A stretch of DNA of 64,000 nucleotides from Rhabdothermincola sp036846205. GTDB taxonomy: Bacteria; Actinomycetota; Acidimicrobiia; Acidimicrobiales; Acidimicrobilacustridaceae. Where the stretch lies: the NCBI RefSeq assembly GCF_036846205.1, contig NZ_DAIUCK010000001.1, forward strand, positions 18,978-82,977, in the 5' to 3' direction. Positions 48,465 through 57,237 of this stretch are shown here, piece after piece (within the stretch, counting starts at the first letter, position 1; each line of letters begins with the position of its first letter). A program made the translations under genes and the position numbers. The notes below the pieces were generated by a model that did no database searches, was not told the DNA's origin, and saw only the letters and a list, made by a program, of their open reading frames with translations.

Positions 48465-49406
48465 TCAGCCCTCGAATGCCGAGCGCAGGGCGGCGATGGC
48501 CTGATCCTGGTAGGCCCGGGCCGACGGGAGCAGGCGGGTGAAGGCGAACGACGGGTGGATGTGCCCGTCGAGGCGCACGTGCGTCGCCGGCACACCGGCC
48601 GCGGCGAGCGCCGAGGCGTAGGCCTCGCCGTCCCCTCGCAGCTTGTCGTATTCAGCGGTCATGATCCACGCCGGCGGCAGGCCCCGATGGTCGTCGGCCA
48701 GCAGCGGGGAGCACCAGGGCTCGCGCGCCTGGGCCGGGTCGGCGAGGTAGTGCGCGAGGTAGTCGTCGATGGCAGCTCGGTCGAGCAGGTAGCCGTCGGG
48801 CACCTCCCGGAATCCCGATTGCGAGCAGGTCGCGTCGGTGGTCGGCACGTCGAGCCACTGGTGCACGAGGCGGGGACCGTTGCGATCGCGGCTCATCAGG
48901 CAGGCCACCGCCGCCAGGTTCGCTCCGGCGGACTCGCCACCGATCGCCACCCGAGCAGGGTCGACGTCGAGCCGGCCGGCATGCTCCACGAGCCACTCGA
49001 GCGCGGCGTAGCAGTCCTCGGGCGGGGTCGGGTACTGGTTCTCGGGGGCCAGGCGGTAGTCGACCGAGGCCACGACGCATCGGGCACCCGCGGACACCGC
49101 CCGGCAGCGCTGCTCCCGCTCGTCGAGGGTCCCCATGCAGAAGCCACCGCCGTGGAGGAACACGTAGAGCGCGAACGGTCCGGCCCCGTGCGGGCGGTAC
49201 AGCCGGACCCTGATCCGCCCACCGGCCACGGGCACCGCGACGTGCCCGATCGCGGCGGGTCTCGGCTCCGGCGCGATCAGCAGGCCCGCGCCCCGGTGCG
49301 ACAGGCGCGCCGCCTGCTCCCGGCGGGCCGCCATCGGCACCGACAGATCGTCGGGGCGGAGCTTGGCGATCCGGATCAGTAGCGACAGTCGGGGATCGAT
49401 CGGCAT
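48465..49406 (-). CDS. HSL-family alpha/beta hydrolase (esterase/lipase)
   Basis: A 313-residue esterase of the hormone-sensitive lipase group. Oxyanion motif HGGGFCMG, nucleophile GESAGANLAA, an Asp in TAEYDKLRGDGEAYASAL and a His in LDGHIHPSFAF complete the triad. VASVDYRLAPENQYPTPPEDCYAALEWL is the typical HSL block. No signal peptide, so it acts in the cytoplasm on short/medium acyl esters. Divergent from a TetR gene 101 bp away, which is its likely regulator. Confidence 0.92.
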   Translation of the reverse strand: MPIDPRLSLLIRIAKLRPDDLSVPMAARREQAARLSHRGAGLLIAPEPRPAAIGHVAVPVAGGRIRVRLYRPHGAGPFALYVFLHGGGFCMGTLDEREQRCRAVSAGARCVVASVDYRLAPENQYPTPPEDCYAALEWLVEHAGRLDVDPARVAIGGESAGANLAAVACLMSRDRNGPRLVHQWLDVPTTDATCSQSGFREVPDGYLLDRAAIDDYLAHYLADPAQAREPWCSPLLADDHRGLPPAWIMTAEYDKLRGDGEAYASALAAAGVPATHVRLDGHIHPSFAFTRLLPSARAYQDQAIAALRSAFEG

Positions 49407-49507
49407 CGACCGGGCACCGTAACGCAGCTCACCATCACCTCAGCAGGGCGAGACGCCTTCGAAGAGTGTCTTGTGTCCGCTTCCGGGTCGCGGCTAGGCA
49501 TGGGGCG

Positions 49508-50152
49508 GTGAGCGAGGCGGTCCCGGATTGGAAGGCGCGCCCCGGAGGCCCCGAGTACGAGGCGGTGCGGGCCCGGCTGGTCGACGCGGCGGAGTCGATC
49601 GTCCGCGACCGCGGGGTGAGGGCGCTGCGCCTCGACTCCGTCGCCGAGGTCGCGGGGCTTCACCGCTCCTCCGTCTACCGCTACTTCGGATCGAAAGAAG
49701 AGCTGCTGACCGCGGTCGTGGCCCGCTCCTCCCTGCGGGTCCGCAGGAAGGTGGTGCGCAAGCTCGGCCGGGACGCACCGCTGGAGCGGTTCCTGGGCGA
49801 GGGTCTGGCGATGGCCATCGCCGAGGTGGCCACCGACCCCGTGCACCGGTCGCTGCTGTCACCGTCGGCCAGCGAAGCGCTGGCCCGCGCCGGGGGGAAG
49901 GCGCTGACCTCCGGCCTCCGCCCGCTGGTGGATCCCGTGTTCGAGCGCGCCGCCGAGCAGGGCATCCTCCGGGAGGGGGTCACACCCGAGGACGCCACCT
50001 GGTGGCTGCAGATCGTGGCTGCGGGGCTGGCCCGCTCACCGGAGATCGTTCCCGAGCGTGCGGAGCTGGTGCGCCTCCTCGAGCTGATGCTGGTGCCAGC
50101 GCTGCTCGCGACCGATCGAAGGTCGCGCAAGGACACCGGCGCCTCGTCCTAG
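49508..50152 (+). CDS. TetR-family transcriptional regulator
   Basis: A 214-residue repressor-type protein. The N-terminal DNA-binding domain (about 20-65) reads RLVDAAESIVRDRGVRALRLDSVAEVAGLHRSSVYRYFGSKEELLTAVV, a textbook TetR helix-turn-helix. The C-terminal ligand domain is helical and unassigned. GTG 49508 begins the conserved part; TAGGCA at 49495-49500 could be a -10 for a leaderless transcript. It probably controls the divergent esterase and itself from the 101-bp gap, where I find no clean palindrome. Confidence 0.88.
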   Translation: MSEAVPDWKARPGGPEYEAVRARLVDAAESIVRDRGVRALRLDSVAEVAGLHRSSVYRYFGSKEELLTAVVARSSLRVRRKVVRKLGRDAPLERFLGEGLAMAIAEVATDPVHRSLLSPSASEALARAGGKALTSGLRPLVDPVFERAAEQGILREGVTPEDATWWLQIVAAGLARSPEIVPERAELVRLLELMLVPALLATDRRSRKDTGASS

Positions 50153-50183
50153 CGCTGGTGGGCTCGGTCGGCCTCGCTCCCCG

Positions 50184-51323
50184 TCACGCGCTTTCCTCTG
50201 AGGGCCCGTCGGGGTGACCAGGGCGATCCCCTGATCCGTTGCCCTCGTAGAACTGCGCATACCACCGCCGGAACTCGGCGATCGGACCGTCTCCCTTCAC
50301 CAGGACCGGGCGCTCGCGGTAGGAGAGGTCACGCCAGATGGGCACGTCGGCCTGCAGGCCATAAGGACCGGTGACCTGCACGATCAGGTCCTCCGCGGCT
50401 GCTTCGAGCTCGCGGGGGAAGTAGAAGTGCCACAGCAGGCGGCAGTTCCCCCGGTCGATGGGGGTGGTCGCGGCCACGATGGTCATCAGCGACGGGAACC
50501 GCAGGATCGCCACCCCGGGCCCGTAGGAGTGCCGGATGAACGACACGCCGTCACCGAGCGACTCCTCGACCCAGGAGCATGGCCCGTCGAAGTGGAAGGC
50601 GGAGATGTCGCGCGGGATCACGTCCTTGCCGTGGACGTAGCGGAAGTGCGCGTAGTCGACGTTGTTCTCCGCCATCTCCTGGAGCGCGGCGACCAGCTCG
50701 AAGCGCCAGGGGTACGCCTCGCTCCACGACGGGTCGGAGGCCTCCGGGACGGCCGGGATCTCGAAGTTCGGCGGCGCGTCAGCGGCGTGGTACCAGAAGT
50801 AGACGAGGCCGTCGGCCTCGTGCACCGGGTAGCTGCGCACCCGAGCTCGGGACGGGATGCGGGAGTCGGAGTAGGGGATGCGCACGCAGCGGCCGTCAGC
50901 CCCGAACTCCCACCCGTGGTAGGGGCATTTGACCCGCTCCCCCACCACCCTGCCGCCGCCGAGGTGGGCGCCCATGTGCGGGCAGTGAGCGTCAAGCACG
51001 CTCGCTCGCCCGAGCTCGTCGCGCGCCACCACGAGCTCCCGATCCACCAGCCGGATCGACACCAGATCGCCCTCGGCGAGCTCGTCGCTGGCGACGATGG
51101 CGTACCAGCCGTTGGGGACGGGCAGCACGTGGGACCGGGGAGGCAGTGACGACTCGATGCGCCGGCGCGGGCGCGGACCGCCGCCCGCCAGCGCCTCCCG
51201 GACCCGTCCGAGATCCGGAAGCGCGATGCCGTTGATCCGCCCGTAGAGCTGATCTCCGACGCTGCCGGCAGCGACCGCCTCCGCGGCGGGCGAAGCGGCC
51301 GGCGGGTCGGACTGCTCGCTCAT
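50184..51323 (-). CDS. Rieske non-heme iron oxygenase (KshA-like)
   Basis: A 379-residue terminal oxygenase. Rieske cluster ligands: CPHMGAHLGGG (Cys114, His116) and CPYHGWEF (Cys133, His136). Mononuclear iron ligands lie in NNVDYAHFRYVHG (Asp223 bridging, His226 and His231). General sequence style resembles 3-ketosteroid 9alpha-hydroxylase and cholesterol 7-desaturase-type oxygenases, which would fit the surrounding lipid genes; the substrate is an inference. No reductase gene is adjacent, so it must use a shared electron donor. ATG start 51323. Confidence 0.9.
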   Translation of the reverse strand: MSEQSDPPAASPAAEAVAAGSVGDQLYGRINGIALPDLGRVREALAGGGPRPRRRIESSLPPRSHVLPVPNGWYAIVASDELAEGDLVSIRLVDRELVVARDELGRASVLDAHCPHMGAHLGGGRVVGERVKCPYHGWEFGADGRCVRIPYSDSRIPSRARVRSYPVHEADGLVYFWYHAADAPPNFEIPAVPEASDPSWSEAYPWRFELVAALQEMAENNVDYAHFRYVHGKDVIPRDISAFHFDGPCSWVEESLGDGVSFIRHSYGPGVAILRFPSLMTIVAATTPIDRGNCRLLWHFYFPRELEAAAEDLIVQVTGPYGLQADVPIWRDLSYRERPVLVKGDGPIAEFRRWYAQFYEGNGSGDRPGHPDGPSEESA

Positions 51324-51524
51324 CGACTCCTCATCGCAGAAGACCTCCGGGTGGCCGGCGTGGGGGTCATCGCCGGTGGGACGCCGCTCCCGCGAGGTTC
51401 TAGCACCGCGGCGCCGAGGTCACAAGACGCTCTCAGAATCTGTCTCGTCACGTTCGGCTGGAGCGCACCTGCCGTTCGGTCCAGCAGGTACCTTGCACGC
51501 AGCGCCTGCATCCGAGCCACCACG

Positions 51525-52910
51525 ATGGCCAGCAAGGAGGTCGCCATCCGCCGCCAGACCCGCGCCAGCGTGCCCGTGCGGGGCGACGGCCACCCGCACC
51601 GGGAGGCCTCCCCGCCCCACGCGGTCGAGGCCGTGGAGGAGACCATCGGCGACGACCGGACCACGACCGCGCCAGCAGCGTTCCACGTGCTGGCGAAGCC
51701 GACCGGCGCGATCTGCAACCTCGACTGCCGGTACTGCTACTTCCTGACCAAAGAAGCGCTCTACCCCGGCGATCGCTTCCGCATGAGCGACGAGGTGCTC
51801 GACACCTACATCCGCCAGCTCCTCGAAGCCCACCAGGCACCCGAGGTCACGATCGCCTGGCAGGGTGGTGAGCCGACGCTGATGGGGGTGGAGTTCATCC
51901 GCCGCTCCCTCGAGGCGGTCGAGCGACACCGGCGCCCGGGCCAACGCATCACCCACACCATCCAGACCAACGGCACCCTGCTCACCGACGAGTGGTGCGA
52001 GCTGCTCGCCGACCACCAGTTCCTGGTCGGCATCAGCATCGACGGCCCGAGGGAGCTGCACGACGCCTACCGGCTCGACAAGCGCGGCGCTCCGACGTTC
52101 GACAAGGTGGCGCGAGGCCTGGACCTGTTGCTCGCCCACGGGGTCGAGGTCAACGTGCTGTGCACCGTGCACGCCGCCAACCAGGACCACCCGATCGAGG
52201 TCTACCGATGCTTCCGCGACGAGCTGGGGCTCCGGCACATCCAGTTCATCCCCATCGTCGAGCGTGACAACGCGACAGGCTTCCAGGAAGGGAACACGGT
52301 CACCCACCGGTCGGTCGATCCCCACTCCTGGGGACGGTTCCTGATCACGGTGTTCGACGAGTGGGTCACCGGCGACGTCGGCGAGGTCTTCGTCAGCCAC
52401 TTCGACGCCGCCCTCGCCTCCTGGCTGGGCATCCCCCCTGCCCTGTGCATCTTCCGGGAGACCTGTGGCGACGCGCTGGCCCTCGAGCACAACGGGGACG
52501 TGTACTCCTGTGACCACTTCGTCGAACCCGACCACCTGCTCGGCAACATCACCACCACCCACCTGGTCGAGCTCGCGGGCTCACCCCGGCAACGCCGGTT
52601 CGGTGAGGCCAAGCGCGCCAGCCTGCCCGCGTACTGCCGGCGTTGCGAGGTGCGCTTCGCCTGCCACGGCGAGTGCCCGAAGAACCGCTTCGTCCTGACC
52701 CCCGACGGCGAGCCCGGTCTCAACTACCTCTGCCCGGGCTACAAGGCCTTCTTCGAGCACATCGACGGCCTGATGCGGCTCATGGCCGGCCTGCTGCGCG
52801 CCGGGCGACCAGCGAGCGACGTGCGAGCGGTGCTGGCCGCGGCGGGGCGGAACGATCCCTGCCCGTGCGGCAGCGGGCGCAAGGCGAAGCGCTGTCATCC
52901 CGCCCGCTGA
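51525..52910 (+). CDS. Anaerobic sulfatase-maturating radical SAM enzyme with SEC-C tail
   Basis: A 461-residue radical SAM enzyme of the anSME/AslB type, which converts a Cys or Ser of sulfatases to formylglycine. The [4Fe-4S]-SAM motif is CNLDCRYCYF (CxxxCxxC), followed by WQGGEPTLMG and TIQTNGTLLTDEWC. SPASM-type auxiliary cluster cysteines appear in ALCIFRETCGDALALEHNGDVYSCDHFV and YCRRCEVRFACHGECPKNRF ... CPGYK. The C-terminus adds a SEC-C zinc motif (NDPCPCGSGRKAKRCH). No sulfatase is encoded in this window. The start is uncertain: ATG 51525 gives about 55 residues of low-complexity sequence before the conserved region. Confidence 0.85.
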   Translation: MASKEVAIRRQTRASVPVRGDGHPHREASPPHAVEAVEETIGDDRTTTAPAAFHVLAKPTGAICNLDCRYCYFLTKEALYPGDRFRMSDEVLDTYIRQLLEAHQAPEVTIAWQGGEPTLMGVEFIRRSLEAVERHRRPGQRITHTIQTNGTLLTDEWCELLADHQFLVGISIDGPRELHDAYRLDKRGAPTFDKVARGLDLLLAHGVEVNVLCTVHAANQDHPIEVYRCFRDELGLRHIQFIPIVERDNATGFQEGNTVTHRSVDPHSWGRFLITVFDEWVTGDVGEVFVSHFDAALASWLGIPPALCIFRETCGDALALEHNGDVYSCDHFVEPDHLLGNITTTHLVELAGSPRQRRFGEAKRASLPAYCRRCEVRFACHGECPKNRFVLTPDGEPGLNYLCPGYKAFFEHIDGLMRLMAGLLRAGRPASDVRAVLAAAGRNDPCPCGSGRKAKRCHPAR

Positions 52911-52965
52911 CGGCCGCCGCGAGCCCGGCCGGCGCTCCGGCGTCGATGCGGAGCTGGAGACGGCC

Positions 52966-53007
52966 TAGGCTGCGGTCGACGTGATCACCCCAGTCTCCCT
53001 GCGATGA
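52966..53007 (+). promoter_or_regulatory. Possible leaderless mini-ORF coupled to the next gene
   Basis: TAGGCT at 52966-52971 is a good TANNNT -10. It is followed 10 bp later by GTG (52981) opening an 8-codon frame (VITPVSLR) whose TGA (53005-53007) overlaps the ATG of the next gene (53004) as ATGA. That gene has no Shine-Dalgarno sequence, so the mini-ORF may deliver ribosomes to it. Confidence 0.35.
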
Positions 53008-53327
53008 CGATGGACGCTCCCGAGACCGTGACCGAGGCTGTCGAGCTGTTGCGCTCCCTCGGATACACCGACGACTTCGAGCTCTCGGCGACCGGCCTGA
53101 CCACCGCGGTGGAGGTCGATCCCCACACGCTGGAGAGCGCGACGGTCGACTACACGTTCCGCTTCGAGGGCCCGAGCGATCCCGGCGACGAGGCGATCGT
53201 GCTCGGGGTCAGCTGCCCCGACTGGGGCCGGCGAGGAGTCGTGGTCTCCGCTTACGGCCCCGACGTGGACCCGGAGCACGCCGAGCTGCTGCTGGCGCTG
53301 ACCCGGCGATCGGGCGACGCCGGCTGA
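53004..53327 (+). CDS. Small conserved protein (group mislabelled PRPP synthetase)
   Basis: A 107-residue soluble protein: TVTEAVELLRSLGYTDDFELSATGLTTAV, YTFRFEGPSDPGDEAIVLGVSCPDWGRRGVVVSAYGPDVDPEHAELL. The order 'EA..LL..LGYT.DF.L', 'FRFEGxSxPxD' and 'G..VsAYG' matches a small family common in Bacteroidetes that is often labelled phosphoribosylpyrophosphate synthetase. At about 100 residues it lacks the domains of that enzyme, so the label should not be trusted. True function unknown. Confidence 0.6.
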   Translation: MTMDAPETVTEAVELLRSLGYTDDFELSATGLTTAVEVDPHTLESATVDYTFRFEGPSDPGDEAIVLGVSCPDWGRRGVVVSAYGPDVDPEHAELLLALTRRSGDAG

Positions 53328-53371
53328 GCAGCGGCTGTGCAACCCGGTCCCGGTTCACCCGAGACTGATCG

Positions 53372-54223
53372 TCACGGCGGCGGTCGGGGGACGAGGACCG
53401 TCGGGTGGTCGCATCGCTCTGCGAGGTAGCTGGCAGTGCTACCCATCAACAGCGAGGCGATCGGCCCTGCACCCCGTGACCCGACCACGACCAGTCGGGC
53501 ATCGAGCTCGTCCGCGGTCTCGGGGATGAGCGCCCGCGGGTCGAGCGTTCTGACCACCGTGCGCACCTCGACACCGGCCTCGCGCGGGGGGCGTGACTGC
53601 TCCTCGGCGATCGCCTGGCCGGCGCGGTCCATCGCGTCGCCGAACGAGTACGGGGAGCCTGGCAGCTCGTAGGACACCGCGTGCACCACCACCATCGGGC
53701 TGGAGAGCGCCAGCGCCACCTCGGTGGCCCATTCGACGGCGGCGGCCGCGCTCGCCGATCCGTCCACCCCGACCACCACCGGCCCCTCGTGCGCCCCGAG
53801 GGGTGAGGGGATCACGGCCACGGGGCACGTGGCGCCTTCCACGACCCGCCGGCTCACCGAGCCGAGCAGCCGGCCCGCGACGGCTCCGAGCCCGCGCCGC
53901 CCGACCACGATCAGGTCGGCTCGCCAGCGCTCGGCTGCCCGCAGCACGGCGAGGTCCGCGACGCCCGGCTCGACGATCGCCTCGACGCCCTCGGCGCCCT
54001 CCGCCAGCTCGTCACGGAGGAAGCGGGTGAGCTCCGAGGTGACCTCGGCGGTGACCTCGTCCTGCCCCCGCAGGGACGGCCCACCGGGCAACGCCGCCGA
54101 GGACGGGTACTCCCACGCCCGCACCGCGCCCATCGACGCACCCATCTGATCGGCGAAGCGACGGGCCCATCGCAACGCGGCCGCCGACCCCTCCGAGCCA
54201 TCGACCGCGACCAGGATCATCAT
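53372..54223 (-). CDS. Universal stress protein, tandem UspA domains
   Basis: A 283-residue cytoplasmic protein with two UspA domains. Each starts with a beta strand and DGS (ILVAVDGSEGSAAALRWARRFA; VVVGVDGSASAAAAVEWATEVA) and ends with the ATP-binding G-x2-G-x9-G-S/T pattern (VVGRRGLGAVAGRLLGSVSRRVVEGATCPVAVIP; VVGSRGAGPIASLLMGSTASYLAERCDHPTVLVP). ATP-binding tandem Usps in actinobacteria respond to hypoxia and redox stress. Divergent from the P-type ATPase gene, 189 bp away. Confidence 0.92.
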   Translation of the reverse strand: MMILVAVDGSEGSAAALRWARRFADQMGASMGAVRAWEYPSSAALPGGPSLRGQDEVTAEVTSELTRFLRDELAEGAEGVEAIVEPGVADLAVLRAAERWRADLIVVGRRGLGAVAGRLLGSVSRRVVEGATCPVAVIPSPLGAHEGPVVVGVDGSASAAAAVEWATEVALALSSPMVVVHAVSYELPGSPYSFGDAMDRAGQAIAEEQSRPPREAGVEVRTVVRTLDPRALIPETADELDARLVVVGSRGAGPIASLLMGSTASYLAERCDHPTVLVPRPPP

Positions 54224-54412
54224 GGGCAGGACCCCTACTGGAGTGACGAACGATCACACCCTCGGTGGGAGCCGGCATCCCGTCGATCCCATCGGGTGAC
54301 GGGCTCCGATGCTCCCGCTGCGCGAGCGCTCGCCTATCGTTGCATGCGGCGCGCCGGGAAGCCTGGTCGGCGAACGTTCAGTCGCGGATCTCGTCGAAGG
54401 GAGCGCTCCATC

Positions 54413-57145
54413 GTGGCCACCCCATCTGCCGACACCACCCGGTCGGCTCCGGCTCCCGGGAGCAACGCACATCACGCGCTGGCCGCCCACGAGGTGCTGC
54501 TGCTGCTCGAGACCGACCGCCGCGACGGTCTGAGCGAATCCGAGGCCGCTCACCGCCTCGAGCGCTACGGACCCAACCAGCTCCCTGCGGTCGACACCGC
54601 GGGACCGCTCGCCCGGTTCCTCCGGCAGCTCAACCACCCGTTGATCTACGTGCTCCTCGCCGCGGGCACGGTCACGCTCCTGCTGCGCGAGCTGGTCGAC
54701 TCCGCCGTGATCTTCGGCGTCGTGTTGGTCAACGCCGTCGTGGGCTTCATCCAGGAGTCCAAAGCCGAGGCGGCGCTCGACGCGCTCCGGTCGATGGTCC
54801 GCACCCATGCCCGGGTGCGCCGTGACGGCCAGGTTCGCACGATCCCGTCCGAGGAGCTGGTGCCCGGTGACATCGCGCTGATCGAGGCCGGCGACAAGGT
54901 GCCCGCCGACCTGCGACTGATCGAGGTCGCCGAGCTGCAGGTCGACGAGTCGGCGCTGACCGGCGAGTCGCTGCCGGTGGTGAAGGACGAGGTGGTCCTG
55001 GCCGACTCCACCCCGGTCGCGGACCGGCGCAACATGCTGTATTCGGGCACCCTGGTCACCAACGGCACGGGCACGGGCGTGGTGGTGGCCACGGGCGCCG
55101 AGACCGAGCTCGGCGAGATCCACCGGCTGGTCGGTACCGCGGAGACCCTGGCCACCCCCCTGACCCGCAAGCTCACCGCCTTCAGCAAGCTGCTCACGGT
55201 GGTGATCCTCGGCTTGGCGGCGGTCACCTTCGCGGTGGGGCTCCTGCGGGGCGAGCGGGCCACCGAGATGTTCACCGCCGCGGTGGCGCTCGCGGTGGGG
55301 GCGATCCCCGAAGGGCTCCCCGCCGCGGTCACCATCACACTGGCCATCGGGGTGAACCGCATGGCCCGGCGCCGGGCGGTCATCCGGCGCATGCCCGCGG
55401 TGGAGACGCTCGGGAGCACCACCGTCGTGTGCTCCGACAAGACCGGCACCCTCACCGAGAACCAGATGACGGTACGGGCACTGTGGACTCCCCACCATCA
55501 CTACGAGGTCACCGGGGCCGGCTACCAGCCCGACGGCACCGTCCTCGACCCGGGTGGGGCGCCGGCCGCCCTCGACACCGACCACGCGCTCCGCTGGACG
55601 CTCGTGGCCGGCGCCCTGTGCAACGACGCCCGGCTCGACCACACCGACGGCACCTGGGCGGTCGTCGGCGACCCGACCGAGGGGGCGATGCTCGTCGCCG
55701 CCACCAAGGCCGGGATCGACCCGAAGAGCCTGCGGAACGAGCTCCCCCGGGTGGCGTCGATCCCGTTCAACTCCGAGCGCAAGTACATGGCCACGCTGCA
55801 CACCGGCAGCGACGGCGCGGTGGCGCTGGTGAAGGGGGCCGTCGAACGGATCGTCGATCTGTGCGCCGACCAGATGGGGCCCGACGGTCGAGCCGAGCCA
55901 CTCGACCGCGAGCGGATCCTCGCCGCCGCCGAGGAGCTCGCCCACCGCGGCCTGCGGGTCCTGGGAACGGCGCACGGTCACCTCGCGAGCGAGGGCGACT
56001 TCGGAGTCGAGGCGATCCGGGGCAGCCTCACGTTCACCGGCCTGCACGCCATGCTCGACCCGCCCCGACCGGGAGCGATCGACGCCGTGCGGTCGTGTCA
56101 CACCGCCGGCATCGACGTGAAGATGATCACCGGCGATCACGCCGCCACCGCCACCGCGGTGGCCGAGCAGCTCGGCATCCTCACCGGTGACGAGCCCGGT
56201 CGGGTACTCACGGGCACCGAGCTCGCCTCGCTCACCCCCGAGGAGTATCCCGCCGCCGTCGAGCGGGCGTCCGTGTTCGCCCGGGTGTCACCGGAGCAGA
56301 AGCTGCGTCTGGTGGAGGGTCTCCAGGCTCGCCATCACATCGTGGCCATGACCGGGGACGGGGTCAACGACGCACCTGCCCTGCAGCAGGCCGACATCGG
56401 TGTGGCCATGGGCCTCGGGGGGACCGAGGTGGCCAAGGAAGCGGCCGACATGGTCCTCACCGATGACAACTTCGCCACCATCGAAGCGGCGGTCGAAGAG
56501 GGTCGCGGGGTGTTCGACAACCTCACGAAGTTCATCGTGTGGACGCTGCCCACGAACATGGGTGAGGGTCTGGTGATCCTCATCGCCATCGTGCTCGGCA
56601 GTGCCCTGCCGATCCTGCCGGTGCAGATCCTGTGGATCAACATGACCACCGCCATCGCGCTCGGGTTGATGCTGGCGTTCGAGCCCAAGGAAGCCGGCAT
56701 CATGCAGCGACCACCCCGGGACCCGCAGCGGCCGCTGCTCACCGGGGCGCTGGTGATCCGCATCCTGGTGGTCTCGGCCATGCTCATCGGCGGAGCCTGG
56801 TGGGTCTTCGAGTTCGAGCAGACCACGGGGGCCACCGCCGGGGAGGCCCGTACCGCGGCGCTCAACCTCTTCGTGGTCGTCGAGGCCTTCTACCTGTTCA
56901 GTTGCCGGTCGCTCACCCACTCGGTGTGGCAGGTGGGGGTGTTCTCCAACCGCTGGATCCTGGCGGGGGTTTCCGTCCAGGCCCTGGGCCAGATCGCCAT
57001 CACCTACCTGCCGATCATGAACACCGTGTTCCAGACGTCGCCCATCAGCGCGGGGGTCTGGCTGCGGATCTTCGCCGTCGCCGCAGCCACCACGGTCATC
57101 GTCGCCATCGACAAGCGCCTCCGGCGGCAGCTCGCTTGGCCCTGA
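54413..57145 (+). CDS. P-type cation ATPase (P2 type, Ca2+/Na+-like)
   Basis: A 910-residue cation pump. An N-terminal cation-ATPase domain (HEVLLLLETDRRDGLSESEAAHRLERYGPNQLP) precedes actuator motif DESALTGESLPVVK, membrane ion site AVALAVGAIPEGLPAAVTITLAIG, phosphorylation site CSDKTGTLTENQM with Asp342, KGAVERIVDLC in the nucleotide domain, and MITGDHAATATAVAEQLGI with the hinge MTGDGVNDAPALQQADIGVAMG. Six more C-terminal helices follow. PEGLPA and WINMTTAIALGLMLAFEPKE place it in the P2A/P2-like group, exporting Ca2+ or a monovalent cation. GTG 54413 has AAGGGAG upstream. Heads a possible operon with MFS and antiporter genes. Confidence 0.92.
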   Translation: MATPSADTTRSAPAPGSNAHHALAAHEVLLLLETDRRDGLSESEAAHRLERYGPNQLPAVDTAGPLARFLRQLNHPLIYVLLAAGTVTLLLRELVDSAVIFGVVLVNAVVGFIQESKAEAALDALRSMVRTHARVRRDGQVRTIPSEELVPGDIALIEAGDKVPADLRLIEVAELQVDESALTGESLPVVKDEVVLADSTPVADRRNMLYSGTLVTNGTGTGVVVATGAETELGEIHRLVGTAETLATPLTRKLTAFSKLLTVVILGLAAVTFAVGLLRGERATEMFTAAVALAVGAIPEGLPAAVTITLAIGVNRMARRRAVIRRMPAVETLGSTTVVCSDKTGTLTENQMTVRALWTPHHHYEVTGAGYQPDGTVLDPGGAPAALDTDHALRWTLVAGALCNDARLDHTDGTWAVVGDPTEGAMLVAATKAGIDPKSLRNELPRVASIPFNSERKYMATLHTGSDGAVALVKGAVERIVDLCADQMGPDGRAEPLDRERILAAAEELAHRGLRVLGTAHGHLASEGDFGVEAIRGSLTFTGLHAMLDPPRPGAIDAVRSCHTAGIDVKMITGDHAATATAVAEQLGILTGDEPGRVLTGTELASLTPEEYPAAVERASVFARVSPEQKLRLVEGLQARHHIVAMTGDGVNDAPALQQADIGVAMGLGGTEVAKEAADMVLTDDNFATIEAAVEEGRGVFDNLTKFIVWTLPTNMGEGLVILIAIVLGSALPILPVQILWINMTTAIALGLMLAFEPKEAGIMQRPPRDPQRPLLTGALVIRILVVSAMLIGGAWWVFEFEQTTGATAGEARTAALNLFVVVEAFYLFSCRSLTHSVWQVGVFSNRWILAGVSVQALGQIAITYLPIMNTVFQTSPISAGVWLRIFAVAAATTVIVAIDKRLRRQLAWP

Positions 57146-57237
57146 GGGCGAACATCCCATCCCCGTACTCGGGCGAGGATGAGGGAGAATGCGCTCTCGT
57201 CCCGGGCCCGGCCACCTCCGAGCGGAGCACTGCCTTG

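Noticed and set aside
53004..53327. Phosphoribosylpyrophosphate synthetase
   Set aside because: The protein is about 107 residues, has no PRPP-binding or ATP motifs, and resembles a small family that carries that name by propagation only.
54372..54379. GAACGTTC as an SOS (LexA) box
   Set aside because: Actinobacterial LexA sites need GAAC-N4-GTTC; here the half-sites are adjacent with no spacer.
54254..56140. 628-codon minus-strand frame opposite the P-type ATPase
   Set aside because: Antisense shadow; His/Gly/Arg-rich, no motif.
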